From JANNPJ01 sp035474375 (GTDB lineage Bacteria; Actinomycetota; Actinomycetes; Actinomycetales; Kineosporiaceae): 38,376 bases of DNA. Shown here in pieces: positions 14,932 to 22,999 of this stretch. The stretch is from positions 1 through 38,376 of the forward strand of contig DATINJ010000393.1 of NCBI GenBank assembly GCA_035474375.1, in the 5' to 3' direction. The notes below the pieces were generated by a model. It was not told where the DNA came from. It saw only the letters and a list, made by a program, of their open reading frames with translations, and made no database searches. Both the position numbers and the translations under genes were made by a program. Positions within the stretch are counted from its first letter, which is position 1. Every line of letters begins with the position of its first letter.

Positions 14932-15887
14932 CCCAGACCGGAGCGCAGGCCACCGAGCCGCGATACGCCTCCGCGCCGGACGTTGACCGGTACGGGCAAT
15001 ACCGCATCGTCCGCGACCCCGACGACCCGCGTCCGCTCTACCGGTTCACCGGCCGGATCGTCGCTGCGGCAGCGGACGTCGACGAAGCGGCGGGCCGATT
15101 CGTCGCTGAACCTGGCCGGTATCACCTGTACTCCGGCTGGTTCTGCCCTTGGGCGCAGCGCAGCACGCTGGTGGTCGCGCTGGCCGGTCTGCAGGACGTC
15201 GTCTCGGTGTCTTACGTGGACGGCGTGCGGGATGCTCGCGGCTGGGCGTTCCGGGAAGCCAACGGACCGGACCCGGTGAACGGATTCACCCTGCTGCGCC
15301 AGGCCTATGACGCCACCGAGCCCAACTTCGACGGGCACGTGTCTGTGCCCGCGCTCTGGGACCGGCGGTTGCGCCGGGTCCTGACCAATGACTACCCAAC
15401 TCTGGACGCCGACCTGGCCACCGAGTTCCTGGCCTGGTCCAGGACCGGGGTCGAGCTGTATCCCGCCGATCTGCGCGGGGAGATAGACGAGCTCGAGCGG
15501 TGGTTGCTGCCGACGGTCAACCAGGGGGTGCACCGGGCAATCGGGGTGGGGGAGGACGCCGAGAACGCCCGAGCCGGTGTCCGGGCGGCCTTCGAGACGC
15601 TGGACGGTCTCCTTGCCGATTCCCGCTATCTGCTGGGGGCGCGACTGACCCTGGCCGACGTCCGGCTCTTCGTCACGCTCGCCCGGTACGACCTGCAGCC
15701 GAAGGTTGCCGAACGGATCGGCCTGCGGCTCAGCGAGCTACCGAACCTGTGGGCCTACGCCCGAGATCTTTATCAGCAGAACGGTTTCCGTTCCACGACC
15801 CGGTTCAGCGCCTTCGTTCCGGCGAACGGACCGGGCGTTGAGATACCGGACTGGGATGAACCGGTCAGCCGCTCGAGGATCTCGTGA
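14928..15887 (+). CDS. Xi-class glutathione S-transferase / glutathionyl-hydroquinone reductase-like protein
   Basis: 319 residues; the GTG start overlaps the previous stop (GTGA). The Xi-class signature is GWFCPWAQR, whose Cys in CPWA is catalytic in the YqjG/ECM4 family, followed by SVPALWDRRLRRVLTNDYP (thiol-binding strand) and an all-helical C-terminal half with LTLADVRLFVTLARYD. Family members reduce S-glutathionyl-hydroquinones. Most actinobacteria make mycothiol rather than glutathione, so the natural thiol may differ. Its place in a SAM-riboswitch operon suggests it helps free sulfur from thioether conjugates, which is inference. Confidence 0.87.
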   Translation: MTQTGAQATEPRYASAPDVDRYGQYRIVRDPDDPRPLYRFTGRIVAAAADVDEAAGRFVAEPGRYHLYSGWFCPWAQRSTLVVALAGLQDVVSVSYVDGVRDARGWAFREANGPDPVNGFTLLRQAYDATEPNFDGHVSVPALWDRRLRRVLTNDYPTLDADLATEFLAWSRTGVELYPADLRGEIDELERWLLPTVNQGVHRAIGVGEDAENARAGVRAAFETLDGLLADSRYLLGARLTLADVRLFVTLARYDLQPKVAERIGLRLSELPNLWAYARDLYQQNGFRSTTRFSAFVPANGPGVEIPDWDEPVSRSRIS

Positions 15888-15902
15888 CGGCGCGTGGCTC
15901 AC

Positions 15903-15936
15903 TTGGTGAGCGCCCGCGGCGGCATACCCTCGGTGG
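15903..15936 (+). promoter_or_regulatory. Leaderless-type promoter of the dienelactone hydrolase gene
   Basis: TTGGTG (15903-15908), 16 bases, TACCCT (15925-15930), then six bases to ATG 15937. Transcription would begin at or next to the start codon. This suggests the hydrolase can be expressed apart from the riboswitch operon. Confidence 0.5.
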
Positions 15937-16683
15937 ATGACCCGAGCCGCTGGTGACGACGTCACCGCTCCCGCCGACGCATCCGTGCCCGTTGAGATCT
16001 CCGTTCCCGACGCCGGGCAGATGCCGGGCCGGCTCTGGCTGCCGCCGTCCGGTCGGGGCCCTGGGCTGCTGCTGCTTCAGGAGATCTTCGGGGTCAGCCA
16101 GTACATCCGGCGACGTGGCGCCGACCTCGCCGCCGCGGGATACGTCGTCCTCGCTCCCGAGCTGTACTGGCGCCTGGACGCCACCCCGATCGACGAGTCC
16201 GGCCCGGGGGCGATCGAGGAAGCCATGGCGCGAGCCCAGCAGTTGGACTGGCCGACGACGGTCCAGGACGCCGTCGCCGCGTTGCATCACCTGTCCTCGC
16301 GCGACGAGATCAGCGGCGGCACCGGCGTGATCGGCTTCTGTTTCGGCGGCGGGCTCGCCTTCAACGTGGCGGCGGTCGATGAGGTGGATGCGCTGGTCAG
16401 CTACTACGGTTCGGCGCTGCCCGGGTTGCTCGACCTTGCCCCGCAGGTCAGCGCGCCGAGTCTGCATCACTTCGGCACCGCCGACGACTTCATCGACACC
16501 GCGACCGTCGCCCGGATCCGCGAGGCCGTCACGAAGGGCGGCACGCTCGTGGAGTTCGAGACCTACGAAGGCGCCAACCACGCGTTCGACAACGACAGAT
16601 TCGGGTTGCATCACCCGGAGGCGTCCAAGGTCGCTTGGCCGCGCACGCTGGACTTCCTGGCCCGCACCCTGCCTGTCGACTGA
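15937..16683 (+). CDS. Dienelactone hydrolase family protein
   Basis: 248 residues with the alpha/beta hydrolase triad of dienelactone hydrolases: Cys135 in GFCFGGG, Asp183 or Asp184 in GTADDF, and His215 in GANHAF. Glu49 in LLLQEIFGV matches the Glu that activates the Cys in known enzymes. The family opens dienelactones in aromatic ring degradation or hydrolyses other esters; the substrate here is unknown. It starts 49 bases after the transferase gene with no clear ribosome site, but has a -10-like TACCCT six bases before ATG, so it may be a leaderless independent gene. Confidence 0.88.
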   Translation: MTRAAGDDVTAPADASVPVEISVPDAGQMPGRLWLPPSGRGPGLLLLQEIFGVSQYIRRRGADLAAAGYVVLAPELYWRLDATPIDESGPGAIEEAMARAQQLDWPTTVQDAVAALHHLSSRDEISGGTGVIGFCFGGGLAFNVAAVDEVDALVSYYGSALPGLLDLAPQVSAPSLHHFGTADDFIDTATVARIREAVTKGGTLVEFETYEGANHAFDNDRFGLHHPEASKVAWPRTLDFLARTLPVD

Positions 16684-16723
16684 ACGAGGTCAGCGGCCCG
16701 GTTCACGGTGCCCGGCGAACCCC

Positions 16724-16751
16724 TTGGCGAACCGCTTTTGGTAGTTACTAT
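16724..16751 (+). promoter_or_regulatory. Promoter of the small membrane protein gene
   Basis: TTGGCG (16724-16729), 16 bases, TACTAT (16746-16751). A start near 16758 leaves a 20-base leader with GAGG (16768-16771) before ATG 16778. Confidence 0.5.
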
Positions 16752-16777
16752 GGAAGTCGCTGAATACGAGGTTCGCG

Positions 16778-17233
16778 ATGGACATACTGCTGCCGATTGT
16801 GCTGCTCGTAGTGCTATTCCTGGCGCTCGAATTCTTCTTGTGGCGCTCGACCTGGCAGGACTCGCCTCGGCAGGGGGCCACCCGGCAGGATCCGCGGGCC
16901 GGAGAGCGCGGGGAGATCGACTTTCAGGCGGCGGATCAACCGCTCGCCGACGATTGGGATCCGGCCGCATTGCCATTCGCGCGGCACCGACTAGATGTTC
17001 TGGCCGAAGAACTTGAGCGACTGGACCGCGATCATTCGATTTTCGCCCGTGCCTTCCGGACCCAAGTGGCCCGGTCCGCCTACCAGGCCCTGATCGCCGA
17101 CGTCTCCCGGCTGGCCGAGGTCTCCCGACTGGCCGAGGCCGGCCGGTTGGCGCACGCCTCAGGATCAGGCACAACCATCGAGGTGGAGGTCCCGGGATCA
17201 ATGGCGCCTGTCCGGGAAGAGCTCAACGTCTAG
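16778..17233 (+). CDS. Small membrane-anchored protein of unknown function
   Basis: 151 residues. One strongly hydrophobic N-terminal span (about residues 3-22) is followed by a charged, probably cytoplasmic domain. There is a predicted helical or coiled-coil stretch (LDVLAEELERLDRDHSIFARAF) and a short tandem repeat, VSRLAEVSRLAEAGRLA, at about 112-128. The start has GAGG six bases upstream and a promoter close by. I do not recognise a family; composition and codon use agree with a real gene. Confidence 0.65.
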   Translation: MDILLPIVLLVVLFLALEFFLWRSTWQDSPRQGATRQDPRAGERGEIDFQAADQPLADDWDPAALPFARHRLDVLAEELERLDRDHSIFARAFRTQVARSAYQALIADVSRLAEVSRLAEAGRLAHASGSGTTIEVEVPGSMAPVREELNV

Positions 17234-17336
17234 ATGGATATGCCCTGGAATGCGGGCGGCGCCAGTTGCGCGTGGTTCTTCACCGGCTGACCGCGGCAAT
17301 ACCATCCCGGGCCGCGATCGCGAACCTGCTGTCCGC

Positions 17337-17352
17337 AGCAACCTTTGTTGCT
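17337..17352. promoter_or_regulatory. Palindrome over the putative XRE-cupin promoter
   Basis: AGCAAC (17337-17342), CTTT, GTTGCT (17347-17352) is a perfect 6+4+6 inverted repeat. It overlaps a -10-like GCTAAT (17350-17355) about 28 bases before ATG 17383, a usual position for an autoregulatory site. Confidence 0.45.
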
Positions 17353-17382
17353 AATTCCGGGACGGCGAGATGGAATGCCAGG

Positions 17383-17985
17383 ATGGAGAAACCACCACCT
17401 CACCAAGCGGTCCTCGACGAGGTCGCACCCCGGCTCAGGCGGCTGCGGGCCAAGAGTGGCCTTACTTTGGCCGCGCTCTCCGAGGTGACCGGCATTTCCA
17501 AGAGCACCCTTTCCCGGCTGGAATCCGGGCAGCGCCGCCCCAGTCTGGAACTGTTACTGCCGCTCGCCGGTGCCTACCACGTACCCCTGGACGACCTCGT
17601 TGGCGCCCCTGAAGTAGGCGATCCTCGGGTCCGGTTGAAACCTCACGCTCTGCCGAACGGTGAACTGTTCGTCCCGCTGACCCGGAGCCCGGGGCCGATC
17701 CAGGCCTACAAGATGATCATTCCCGACCGGGGTGCCGCGCCGGAACTGCGCACCCACGAGGGATACGAGTGGCTGTACGTGCTGCACGGCAGGCTGCGAC
17801 TGGTTCTCGCCGAGCACGATCTGATCCTCGGCTCCGGCGAAGTGGCCGAGTTCGACACCCGGGTGCCGCATTGGTTCGGCAGTGCGGACGGTCGAGCCGT
17901 CGAGATTCTCAGCCTCTTCGGCCGGCAGGGCGAGCGGATGCACGTTCGGGCGAGGCCCCGGGCCGGGAAGGCGCCAGCACAGTGA
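17383..17985 (+). CDS. XRE family regulator with C-terminal cupin domain
   Basis: 200 residues from ATG 17383. Residues 15-72 form a helix-turn-helix: LRRLRAKSGLTLAALSEVTG, ISKSTLSRLESGQRRPSLELLL. Residues about 100-190 are a cupin with LRTHEGYEWLYVLHGRLRL, LILGSGEVAEFDTRVPHWF, including His125, Glu126 and His163 as possible metal or ligand contacts. Such proteins are small-molecule-responsive repressors or activators. The frame is open to 17266 but the upstream part looks non-coding. It converges with the threonyl-tRNA synthetase gene. The ligand and regulon are unknown. Confidence 0.9.
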   Translation: MEKPPPHQAVLDEVAPRLRRLRAKSGLTLAALSEVTGISKSTLSRLESGQRRPSLELLLPLAGAYHVPLDDLVGAPEVGDPRVRLKPHALPNGELFVPLTRSPGPIQAYKMIIPDRGAAPELRTHEGYEWLYVLHGRLRLVLAEHDLILGSGEVAEFDTRVPHWFGSADGRAVEILSLFGRQGERMHVRARPRAGKAPAQ

Positions 17986-18045
17986 CCGTGAGCCGATTCA
18001 CGCCGGGTTGCGGCGCTCCTCCGAATGCCCCACGACGACAGGCGA

Positions 18046-19263
18046 TCAAGACTCCCAGAGGCCGGGGTGGTGGGCATCGATCAGCGCGCCGATCCGGGCG
18101 AGAAAGTCATCGGCCGGCTGCGGGTCCAGCCGGCGGCCGTTGCGGAGCCGGACGGCGACTTGGTCCTGGACGGCTTCCTTGGCGCCGATGACAGCCTGGT
18201 AGGGCACCAGCCGGGCCTGCCGGATCCGGGCTCCCAGAGTGCCGCGATCCGGGCCGGTGATCTCAGCTCGCAAGCCCCGATCGGCGCAGCGCCGGGCGAG
18301 AACCGCAGCGCTCGGCAGTTCGGCGTCGGAGATCGGCAGAATCACCACCTGGACGGGCGCCAGCCAGCCGGGAAACGCCCCGCCGTGCTGTTCGATCAGG
18401 TGGGCGACGGCTCGCTCCACACTGCCGATGATGCTTCGATGGACCATCACCGGTCGGTGCTTGCCGCCGTCCGCGCCGATGTAGTGCAGGTCGAACTGCT
18501 CGGGCTGGTGGAAGTCGATCTGCACGGTGGACAGAGTCGACTCCCGCCCGGCGCTGTCGGTGATCTGGACGTCGATCTTGGGACCGTAGAACGCCGCCTC
18601 TCCCTCCACTGCCTGGTAGGGCAGTCCGGAACGGTCCAGGACCTCGGTGAGTAATTCGATCGACCGACGCCACAACTGCGGTGCGGCAACGTACTTGGCA
18701 CCGGGACCGGGCAAGGAAAGCCGGTAGCGGGTCGGGCTGATGCCGAGGGCCTGGTACGCCTGGCCGATCAGGTCCAGGGCGGCCTGCGCTTCCGCCGCGA
18801 CCTGATCCACAGTGCAGAAGATGTGCGCGTCGTTCAAGTGAATGGCTCGGACCCGGGTCAGCCCGCCGAGCACACCGGAAAGCTCAGCCCGGTACATCCC
18901 GCCCAGTTCGGCCAGACGCAGCGGTAATTCGCGGTAACTGTGGGAACGCGAGCGGTAGATCACCGCGTGATGCGGGCACAAGCTCGGCCGCAGCACGACC
19001 TGTTCACCACCGAGCTCCAGCGGCGGGAACATGTCGTCGCGGTAATGCGACCAGTGCCCGGAGATCTCGTACAGTTCCCGCTTGCCGAGCACCGGCGAAT
19101 ACACGTGCCGGTAGCCGGCTCGCTGTTCGGCGGTGCGGATGTATTCCTCCAGGGCGTGCCGCACCACGGCACCGTCCGGCAGCCAGTACGGCAATCCCGC
19201 GCCGATCAACGGGTCGGTGTCGAACAGGCCGAGCTCGCGGCCTAGCTTGCGATGATCATGCAT
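18046..19263 (-). CDS. Short threonyl-tRNA synthetase (catalytic and anticodon-binding domains only)
   Basis: 405 residues from ATG 19263, with GGGAG eight bases upstream. Standard bacterial ThrRS is about 640-690 residues with TGS and editing domains; this protein begins at the class II core. Zinc ligands match: Cys96 (RPSLCPHH), His147 (NDAHIFC) and His275 (VMVHRSIIGS). Motif 2 is RAELSGVLGGLTRVR. The last 100 residues are the anticodon-binding domain. The MNCPGH signature reads SLCPHH, an odd change beside the zinc Cys. With no editing domain it may misacylate serine unless corrected in trans. It is probably a second copy, perhaps induced by threonine starvation or inhibitor resistant. The leader carries an apparent threonine attenuator. 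Confidence 0.92.
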   Translation of the reverse strand: MHDHRKLGRELGLFDTDPLIGAGLPYWLPDGAVVRHALEEYIRTAEQRAGYRHVYSPVLGKRELYEISGHWSHYRDDMFPPLELGGEQVVLRPSLCPHHAVIYRSRSHSYRELPLRLAELGGMYRAELSGVLGGLTRVRAIHLNDAHIFCTVDQVAAEAQAALDLIGQAYQALGISPTRYRLSLPGPGAKYVAAPQLWRRSIELLTEVLDRSGLPYQAVEGEAAFYGPKIDVQITDSAGRESTLSTVQIDFHQPEQFDLHYIGADGGKHRPVMVHRSIIGSVERAVAHLIEQHGGAFPGWLAPVQVVILPISDAELPSAAVLARRCADRGLRAEITGPDRGTLGARIRQARLVPYQAVIGAKEAVQDQVAVRLRNGRRLDPQPADDFLARIGALIDAHHPGLWES

Positions 19264-19317
19264 AGCGATTTCTCCCGCCTCCGCCAGCTACCTGAAGCCT
19301 GCGGCAATTCTCAGAAT

Positions 19318-19366
19318 GGGCGAGTGACCGCAAAGCGAAGCCCCGGGGCACTCGCCCCGGGGCTTC
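19318..19366 (-). terminator. Attenuator hairpin with alternative fold before the threonyl-tRNA synthetase gene
   Basis: GCCCCGGGGCTTC (19354-19366) and GAAGCCCCGGGGC (19337-19349) form a perfect 13-base-pair stem with an ACTC loop, about 74 bases before the start codon. The RNA continues GCUUUGCGG, a very short U-run. CACTCGCCC (19349-19357) can instead pair with GGGCGAGTG (19318-19326), which excludes the stem. Upstream, CGCCGG (19389-19394) and CCGGCG (19403-19408) form a hairpin inside the leader peptide; its UCCCGG part can also pair with the CCGGGG of the terminator arm. This is the set of competing pairs expected for ribosome-controlled attenuation. Confidence 0.75.
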
Positions 19367-19382
19367 CGACTCAGAACAGCTG

Positions 19383-19430
19383 TCAGCGCGCCGGGACACT
19401 CTCCGGCGTCGTCGTCAGTGCACGCTTCAT
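19383..19430 (-). CDS. Threonine leader peptide (15 aa, three consecutive Thr codons)
   Basis: ATG 19430 to TGA 19383 encodes MKRALTTTPESVPAR. Residues 6-8 are three ACG codons in a row. The reading frame lies just upstream of the attenuator stem and of a threonyl-tRNA synthetase gene, so the codon choice matches the enzyme it precedes. The ribosome site is weak (GAG two bases before ATG), and the transcript may begin close to the ATG; a -10-like TATCTG lies about 15 bases upstream. When charged tRNA-Thr is scarce, stalling on the ACG codons would favour read-through. A protein product is not expected to have another role. Confidence 0.72.
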   Translation of the reverse strand: MKRALTTTPESVPAR

Positions 19431-19515
19431 TCTCGAAACGCTAACAGATACCGCAGCGCTGCCCACCTGATTAAACGAACAGCGCTGCTGCCTGGAAAAG
19501 CACGGTGGAGCTGGA

Positions 19516-20454
19516 TCACGCCAACAGCGGAGCGAGGGCTTGCCCGGCCAGCGTGACGATCCCGGGCTCGTGACCGTTGCGCACCATGTTGATGGTCAGA
19601 CCATCAATGCCCTGGTCGAGTACCTCGGTCTTGAGGCGCTCCGCGACCTGGTCGGGGGTGCCGGCGAAGACCTGGTCGCGGCGCTCCGGCGGGACGCTCT
19701 CGAGCAGCGCCGTGGCTTGGTCGGCGGACTCGGTCAGCACCACCATGGCGAGGTAGCTGGTGGCCAGGGTCTTGGGGTCGCGGCCGATCTCGGCGCAGCG
19801 TTCCCGCAGGGCCGCCACCTTGCGCGGGAGGTCCTGGACGGCGCAAATGATGTTCATGTGGTCGGCGAACCGCGCCGCCAAGCGGAAGGTCTTCTGCTCG
19901 CCGCTGCCACCGAGCATGATCGGGATTGTCGGGCGGAGCCGGGGGTTGTTGAGCGCGTTTTCGACGTGGTACCACTTGCCGTCGAACGTCGGGGCCTCAC
20001 CGCGCAGCATCGGCGCGATGATCTGCAGCGACTCTTCGAGCCGTTCGAAGCGTTCGGTGAACGTGCCGAATTCGTAGCCGTAGTCGTGGTGCTCCTGCTC
20101 GAACCAGCCGGCCCCGATCCCGAGGATGGCCCGCCCGCCGGACACCACGTCGAGCGTGGTCACGGTTTTCGCGAGCATCGGCGGGTTGCGGTAGGTGTTC
20201 CCGGTGACCAGGGCGGACAGCTGGATGGTCGATGTGGCTGAGGCCAGCGCGCCAAGCGCGGTGTAGCACTCCAGCATCGGGCTGTCCGGCGTGCCGATGC
20301 CCGGGAGTTGATAGAAATGATCCATCACCAAGACGGTGTCGAACCCGGCGGCCTCCGCTTCGCGCGCTTGCGCGATCACGGTGGGGAAGAGGTTCTCCAC
20401 TGGCGAGTCCGGGTAACTGAAGTTCGGGATTTGATAGCCGAGGCGAATACTCAT
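19516..20454 (-). CDS. LLM class F420-dependent oxidoreductase
   Basis: 312 residues from ATG 20454. Landmarks of the luciferase-like F420 family are REAEAAGFDTVLVMDHFYQLP, TALGALASATSTIQLSALVTGNTYRNPPMLAKTVTTLD, SGGRAILGIGAGWFEQEHHDYG, FDGKWYHVENALNNP and IPIMLGGSGEQKTFRLAARFAD. Enzymes of this group use F420 for hydride transfer on various small molecules; the substrate is not predictable. The gene looks leaderless: TAGGCT (20468-20463), six bases, ATG. It is divergent from the PhoD-type gene and unrelated in sequence detail to the luciferase-like gene of the ars locus. Confidence 0.92.
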   Translation of the reverse strand: MSIRLGYQIPNFSYPDSPVENLFPTVIAQAREAEAAGFDTVLVMDHFYQLPGIGTPDSPMLECYTALGALASATSTIQLSALVTGNTYRNPPMLAKTVTTLDVVSGGRAILGIGAGWFEQEHHDYGYEFGTFTERFERLEESLQIIAPMLRGEAPTFDGKWYHVENALNNPRLRPTIPIMLGGSGEQKTFRLAARFADHMNIICAVQDLPRKVAALRERCAEIGRDPKTLATSYLAMVVLTESADQATALLESVPPERRDQVFAGTPDQVAERLKTEVLDQGIDGLTINMVRNGHEPGIVTLAGQALAPLLA

Positions 20455-20577
20455 CACGCGAGCCTAACCCGCTCCGATCAATACAGCGCGCTGCCGCGAT
20501 CGGATCCGCAGCCGACTGTGCATCTGCTGCTCACCCGGTGGTAGCCAACGGCGTGCCTGGCATGTCCAGAATGGGGC

Positions 20578-22140
20578 ATGTCGTCTTTCGCTGTCTCGCG
20601 TCGCAGTGTCCTTCGCGGTGCCGCCGGTCTGGGTGCCGCTCTGGTCTCGCCTGCTTACGGTGCCGCATTGGTGCACCGGGCGATGCCCGTGATCTCGCAC
20701 GGAGTGCAGTCCGGTGACGTCACCGGGACGGGCGCCGTGGTGTGGGCCCGCGCCGATCGGCCGGCCCGGTTGTTCGTCCAGGTCTCGGCGACCGGGCGGT
20801 TCGACCAGACCGCGCGGTTGCGGACGGTCCGCGGGCCTTTGCTGCTGCCGGGCAACGATTTCACCGGCCGGGTCGAGCTGGCCGGGCTGCCGAGTGGGCG
20901 CGATGTGCCATATCGCGTCGTCCTCACTGATCCGGATGCACACCGGCCGGACGGTGATTCTCAGGTCGGTCACCTGCGGACGGCGCCTTCGCAGCTTCGG
21001 GACGTACGATTCCTCTGGAGCGGTGACCAGGCCGGACAGGGCTGGGGGCGGAACCCGGACATCGGTGGGTTCCCGATCTTCGATGCGATGCTCGCCCGGG
21101 ATCCGGATTTCTTCCTACACTCAGGCGATTCCATTTACGCAGACGGGCCGATCACCGGCGATGTCACCCTCCCCAATGGGCTGATCTATCGAAATGTGCT
21201 GGAAGAAGCGAAGACTCACGTTGCCCAGACCCTGGACGACTTCCGCGGAGCATACCGGTACAACCTCGGCGACGCTGGCATGCGCGCCTTCCTGGCCGCC
21301 GTACCCATGATCAACCAGTGGGACGACCACGAGGTGCACAACAACTGGTACCCCGGCCAACTGCTGGACGACGTCCGATACACCGAAAAGGACGTCGACG
21401 TGCTGGCGGGCCGGGCGTTCCGGGCCTGGTCGGAATACCAGCCGGTGAGCCGGGCGACCGCGAACCGCCATCAGGTCTATCGCAAGATCTCCTACGGCCC
21501 ACTGCTGGACGTCTTCGTGATCGACATGCGCACCTACCGGGACGCGAACTCGGCGGGCACCCAGACCGGTGCGATCACCGCGGAGGGCGGGATCCTCGGC
21601 ACCGAGCAAGCCCGGTGGCTGATCCGATCACTGGCGGCCTCGCGGGCCACCTGGAAGGTGATTCAGTCGGACATGCCGCTCGGTCTCGTCGTCCCGGACG
21701 GCCCGGTCAACATCGAAGCGGTCGGGCAAGGCGACGCCGGCGTCCCGCTGGGCCGGGAGCGGCAACTCGCCTGGATCCTCCAGCAGATCAAGCACCGCAC
21801 GATCCGAAACACGATCTGGCTGACCACGGATGTGCACTACACGGCGGCACACCATTACGACCCGGCCCGGGCGGCGTTCTCCGATTTCGAGCCGTTCTGG
21901 GAATTCGTCTCGGGGCCGATGCACGCCGGTGGCTTCCGCCCGCCCGTCCTCGACGCGACGTTCGGGCCCCGCCAGATGTTCGCCGCCGTGCCGCCGCGGG
22001 CGAACACCTCGCCGCTGGAGGGCTGGCAATTCTTCGGTGAGGTGCAGATCGACGGGCACAGCCGGGCACTCTCGGTGGTGCTGCGCGACCTCACCGGCGC
22101 TGCCCTCTGGTCGACCACCCTCGAGGCCGCGATGAGCTGA
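20578..22140 (+). CDS. PhoD-like alkaline phosphatase, Tat-exported
   Basis: 520 residues. The N-terminus has a twin-arginine signal: SRRSVLRG (Arg8-Arg9) and then a hydrophobic AAGLGAALVSPAYGAA with likely cleavage after Ala. A beta-rich N-terminal domain (VQSGDVTGTGAVVWARAD) precedes the metallophosphoesterase core: FLWSGDQAGQGWG (Asp150), FFLHSGDSIYADG (Asp184), INQWDDHEVHNNW (about 246-257) and WLTTDVHYTAAHHYD. PhoD enzymes release phosphate from mono- and diesters outside the cell using Fe and Ca. The Cys iron ligand of the Bacillus enzyme is not evident next to Asp150, so this belongs to a different PhoD-like subgroup. No phosphate-starvation box was recognised. A -10-like CAGAAT lies five bases before ATG. 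Confidence 0.9.
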   Translation: MSSFAVSRRSVLRGAAGLGAALVSPAYGAALVHRAMPVISHGVQSGDVTGTGAVVWARADRPARLFVQVSATGRFDQTARLRTVRGPLLLPGNDFTGRVELAGLPSGRDVPYRVVLTDPDAHRPDGDSQVGHLRTAPSQLRDVRFLWSGDQAGQGWGRNPDIGGFPIFDAMLARDPDFFLHSGDSIYADGPITGDVTLPNGLIYRNVLEEAKTHVAQTLDDFRGAYRYNLGDAGMRAFLAAVPMINQWDDHEVHNNWYPGQLLDDVRYTEKDVDVLAGRAFRAWSEYQPVSRATANRHQVYRKISYGPLLDVFVIDMRTYRDANSAGTQTGAITAEGGILGTEQARWLIRSLAASRATWKVIQSDMPLGLVVPDGPVNIEAVGQGDAGVPLGRERQLAWILQQIKHRTIRNTIWLTTDVHYTAAHHYDPARAAFSDFEPFWEFVSGPMHAGGFRPPVLDATFGPRQMFAAVPPRANTSPLEGWQFFGEVQIDGHSRALSVVLRDLTGAALWSTTLEAAMS

Positions 22141-22396
22141 ACAGGCTGTGCCGTACAAGCCCTGGTCAGCAGGGCGCGCTGGACAAATGGCCGGATAAGT
22201 TGCGAACGCCGTCGCGTGCGTCATGGTGGCATCGCGTTGAAGAAACTCGACGCGGCCGATAGACCGTGTCCCGCGTCGCGGGATGCGAGAGGGGCAGAAC
22301 CGGTGTCGGGCCAGCGAACGTCATGCCGACGGGTGATGTCAGCCGTGATGCAACGGCCCGTGCTGGGTCTGCCGCGAAGCGGATCAAGCGAGGATC

Positions 22397-22876
22397 ATGA
22401 TGGCCAACTCCGATATTGCAGCGATCCGGCGTAGCCCGGTGCGCACTGCGGCTCTGGCCGTGGGTGTGGTTTTCCTGTTGGTCGGGATCCTGGGATTCGT
22501 CCCCGGGATCACCACGAATTACGACGAGATGAGCGGCGCAGGCCATGAATCCACGGCCAAGCTTCTCGATGTCTTCCAGGTGTCGGTGTTGCACAACATC
22601 GTCCATCTGCTCTTCGGCGTCGCCGGGATCGCGCTGGCCCGTAGCGGCGCGGCGGCTGCCCGGAATTACCTGATCGGCGGTGGCGCGATCTACCTGGTTC
22701 TGTGGATCTACGGTCTGCTGATCGACGAGTCGACGTCGGCGAACTTCGTGCCGGTGAATGACGCCGACGACTGGCTACATCTGGCGCTGGGAGTCGGCAT
22801 GATCGCCCTCGGCGCGGCTCTCGGCGGTCGCCGTGAGTCGACCTTCGGCGGTCGCCGCACGTCGCGCATCCGCTGA
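22397..22876 (+). CDS. DUF4383 family membrane protein
   Basis: 159 residues from ATG 22397 (ATG 22400 equally possible), with GCGAGG upstream. Four hydrophobic spans are seen: about 19-38, 62-84, 90-110 and 128-146. The family core is GVVFLLVGILGFVPGITT, LLDVFQVSVLHNIVHLLFGVAGI and DDWLHLALGVGMIALG. DUF4383 proteins are small actinobacterial membrane proteins of unknown role. The gene is followed by a strong terminator. The 256 bases between it and the PhoD-type gene show no gene or clear promoter. Confidence 0.88.
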   Translation: MMANSDIAAIRRSPVRTAALAVGVVFLLVGILGFVPGITTNYDEMSGAGHESTAKLLDVFQVSVLHNIVHLLFGVAGIALARSGAAAARNYLIGGGAIYLVLWIYGLLIDESTSANFVPVNDADDWLHLALGVGMIALGAALGGRRESTFGGRRTSRIR

Positions 22877-22892
22877 GCCGCACCACGTGATC

Positions 22893-22926
22893 GGGAAAGC
22901 TCCGACCTCTGGGTCGGAGCTTTCCC
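22893..22926 (+). terminator. Strong intrinsic-type terminator after the DUF4383 gene
   Basis: GGGAAAGCTCCGACC (22893-22907), TCTG, GGTCGGAGCTTTCCC (22912-22926) is a perfect 15-base-pair hairpin, followed by CTCCCT rather than a U-run. It is related in sequence to the hairpin at 26446-26489. Confidence 0.8.
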
Positions 22927-22987
22927 CTCCCTCGGTCAGCGGATGCTCCTTCACCCGCTGGGTGGCACCCGTCCGAGCCGGGGGCCA

Positions 22988-22999
22988 TAGGGTGACCGG
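22988..22999 (+). promoter_or_regulatory. Leaderless-type -10 of the M20 peptidase gene
   Basis: TAGGGT (22988-22993), then exactly six bases, then ATG 23000. No clear -35 is seen. The spacing places the transcription start at the start codon. Confidence 0.45.

Noticed and set aside
17200..17382. Extension of the XRE-cupin gene to 17266
   Set aside because: The extra residues show no conservation pattern and a -10-like site with palindrome lies inside.
19264..19445. T-box riboswitch before the threonyl-tRNA synthetase
   Set aside because: The conserved T-box sequence and stem I features are absent; a leader peptide with Thr codons explains the region better.
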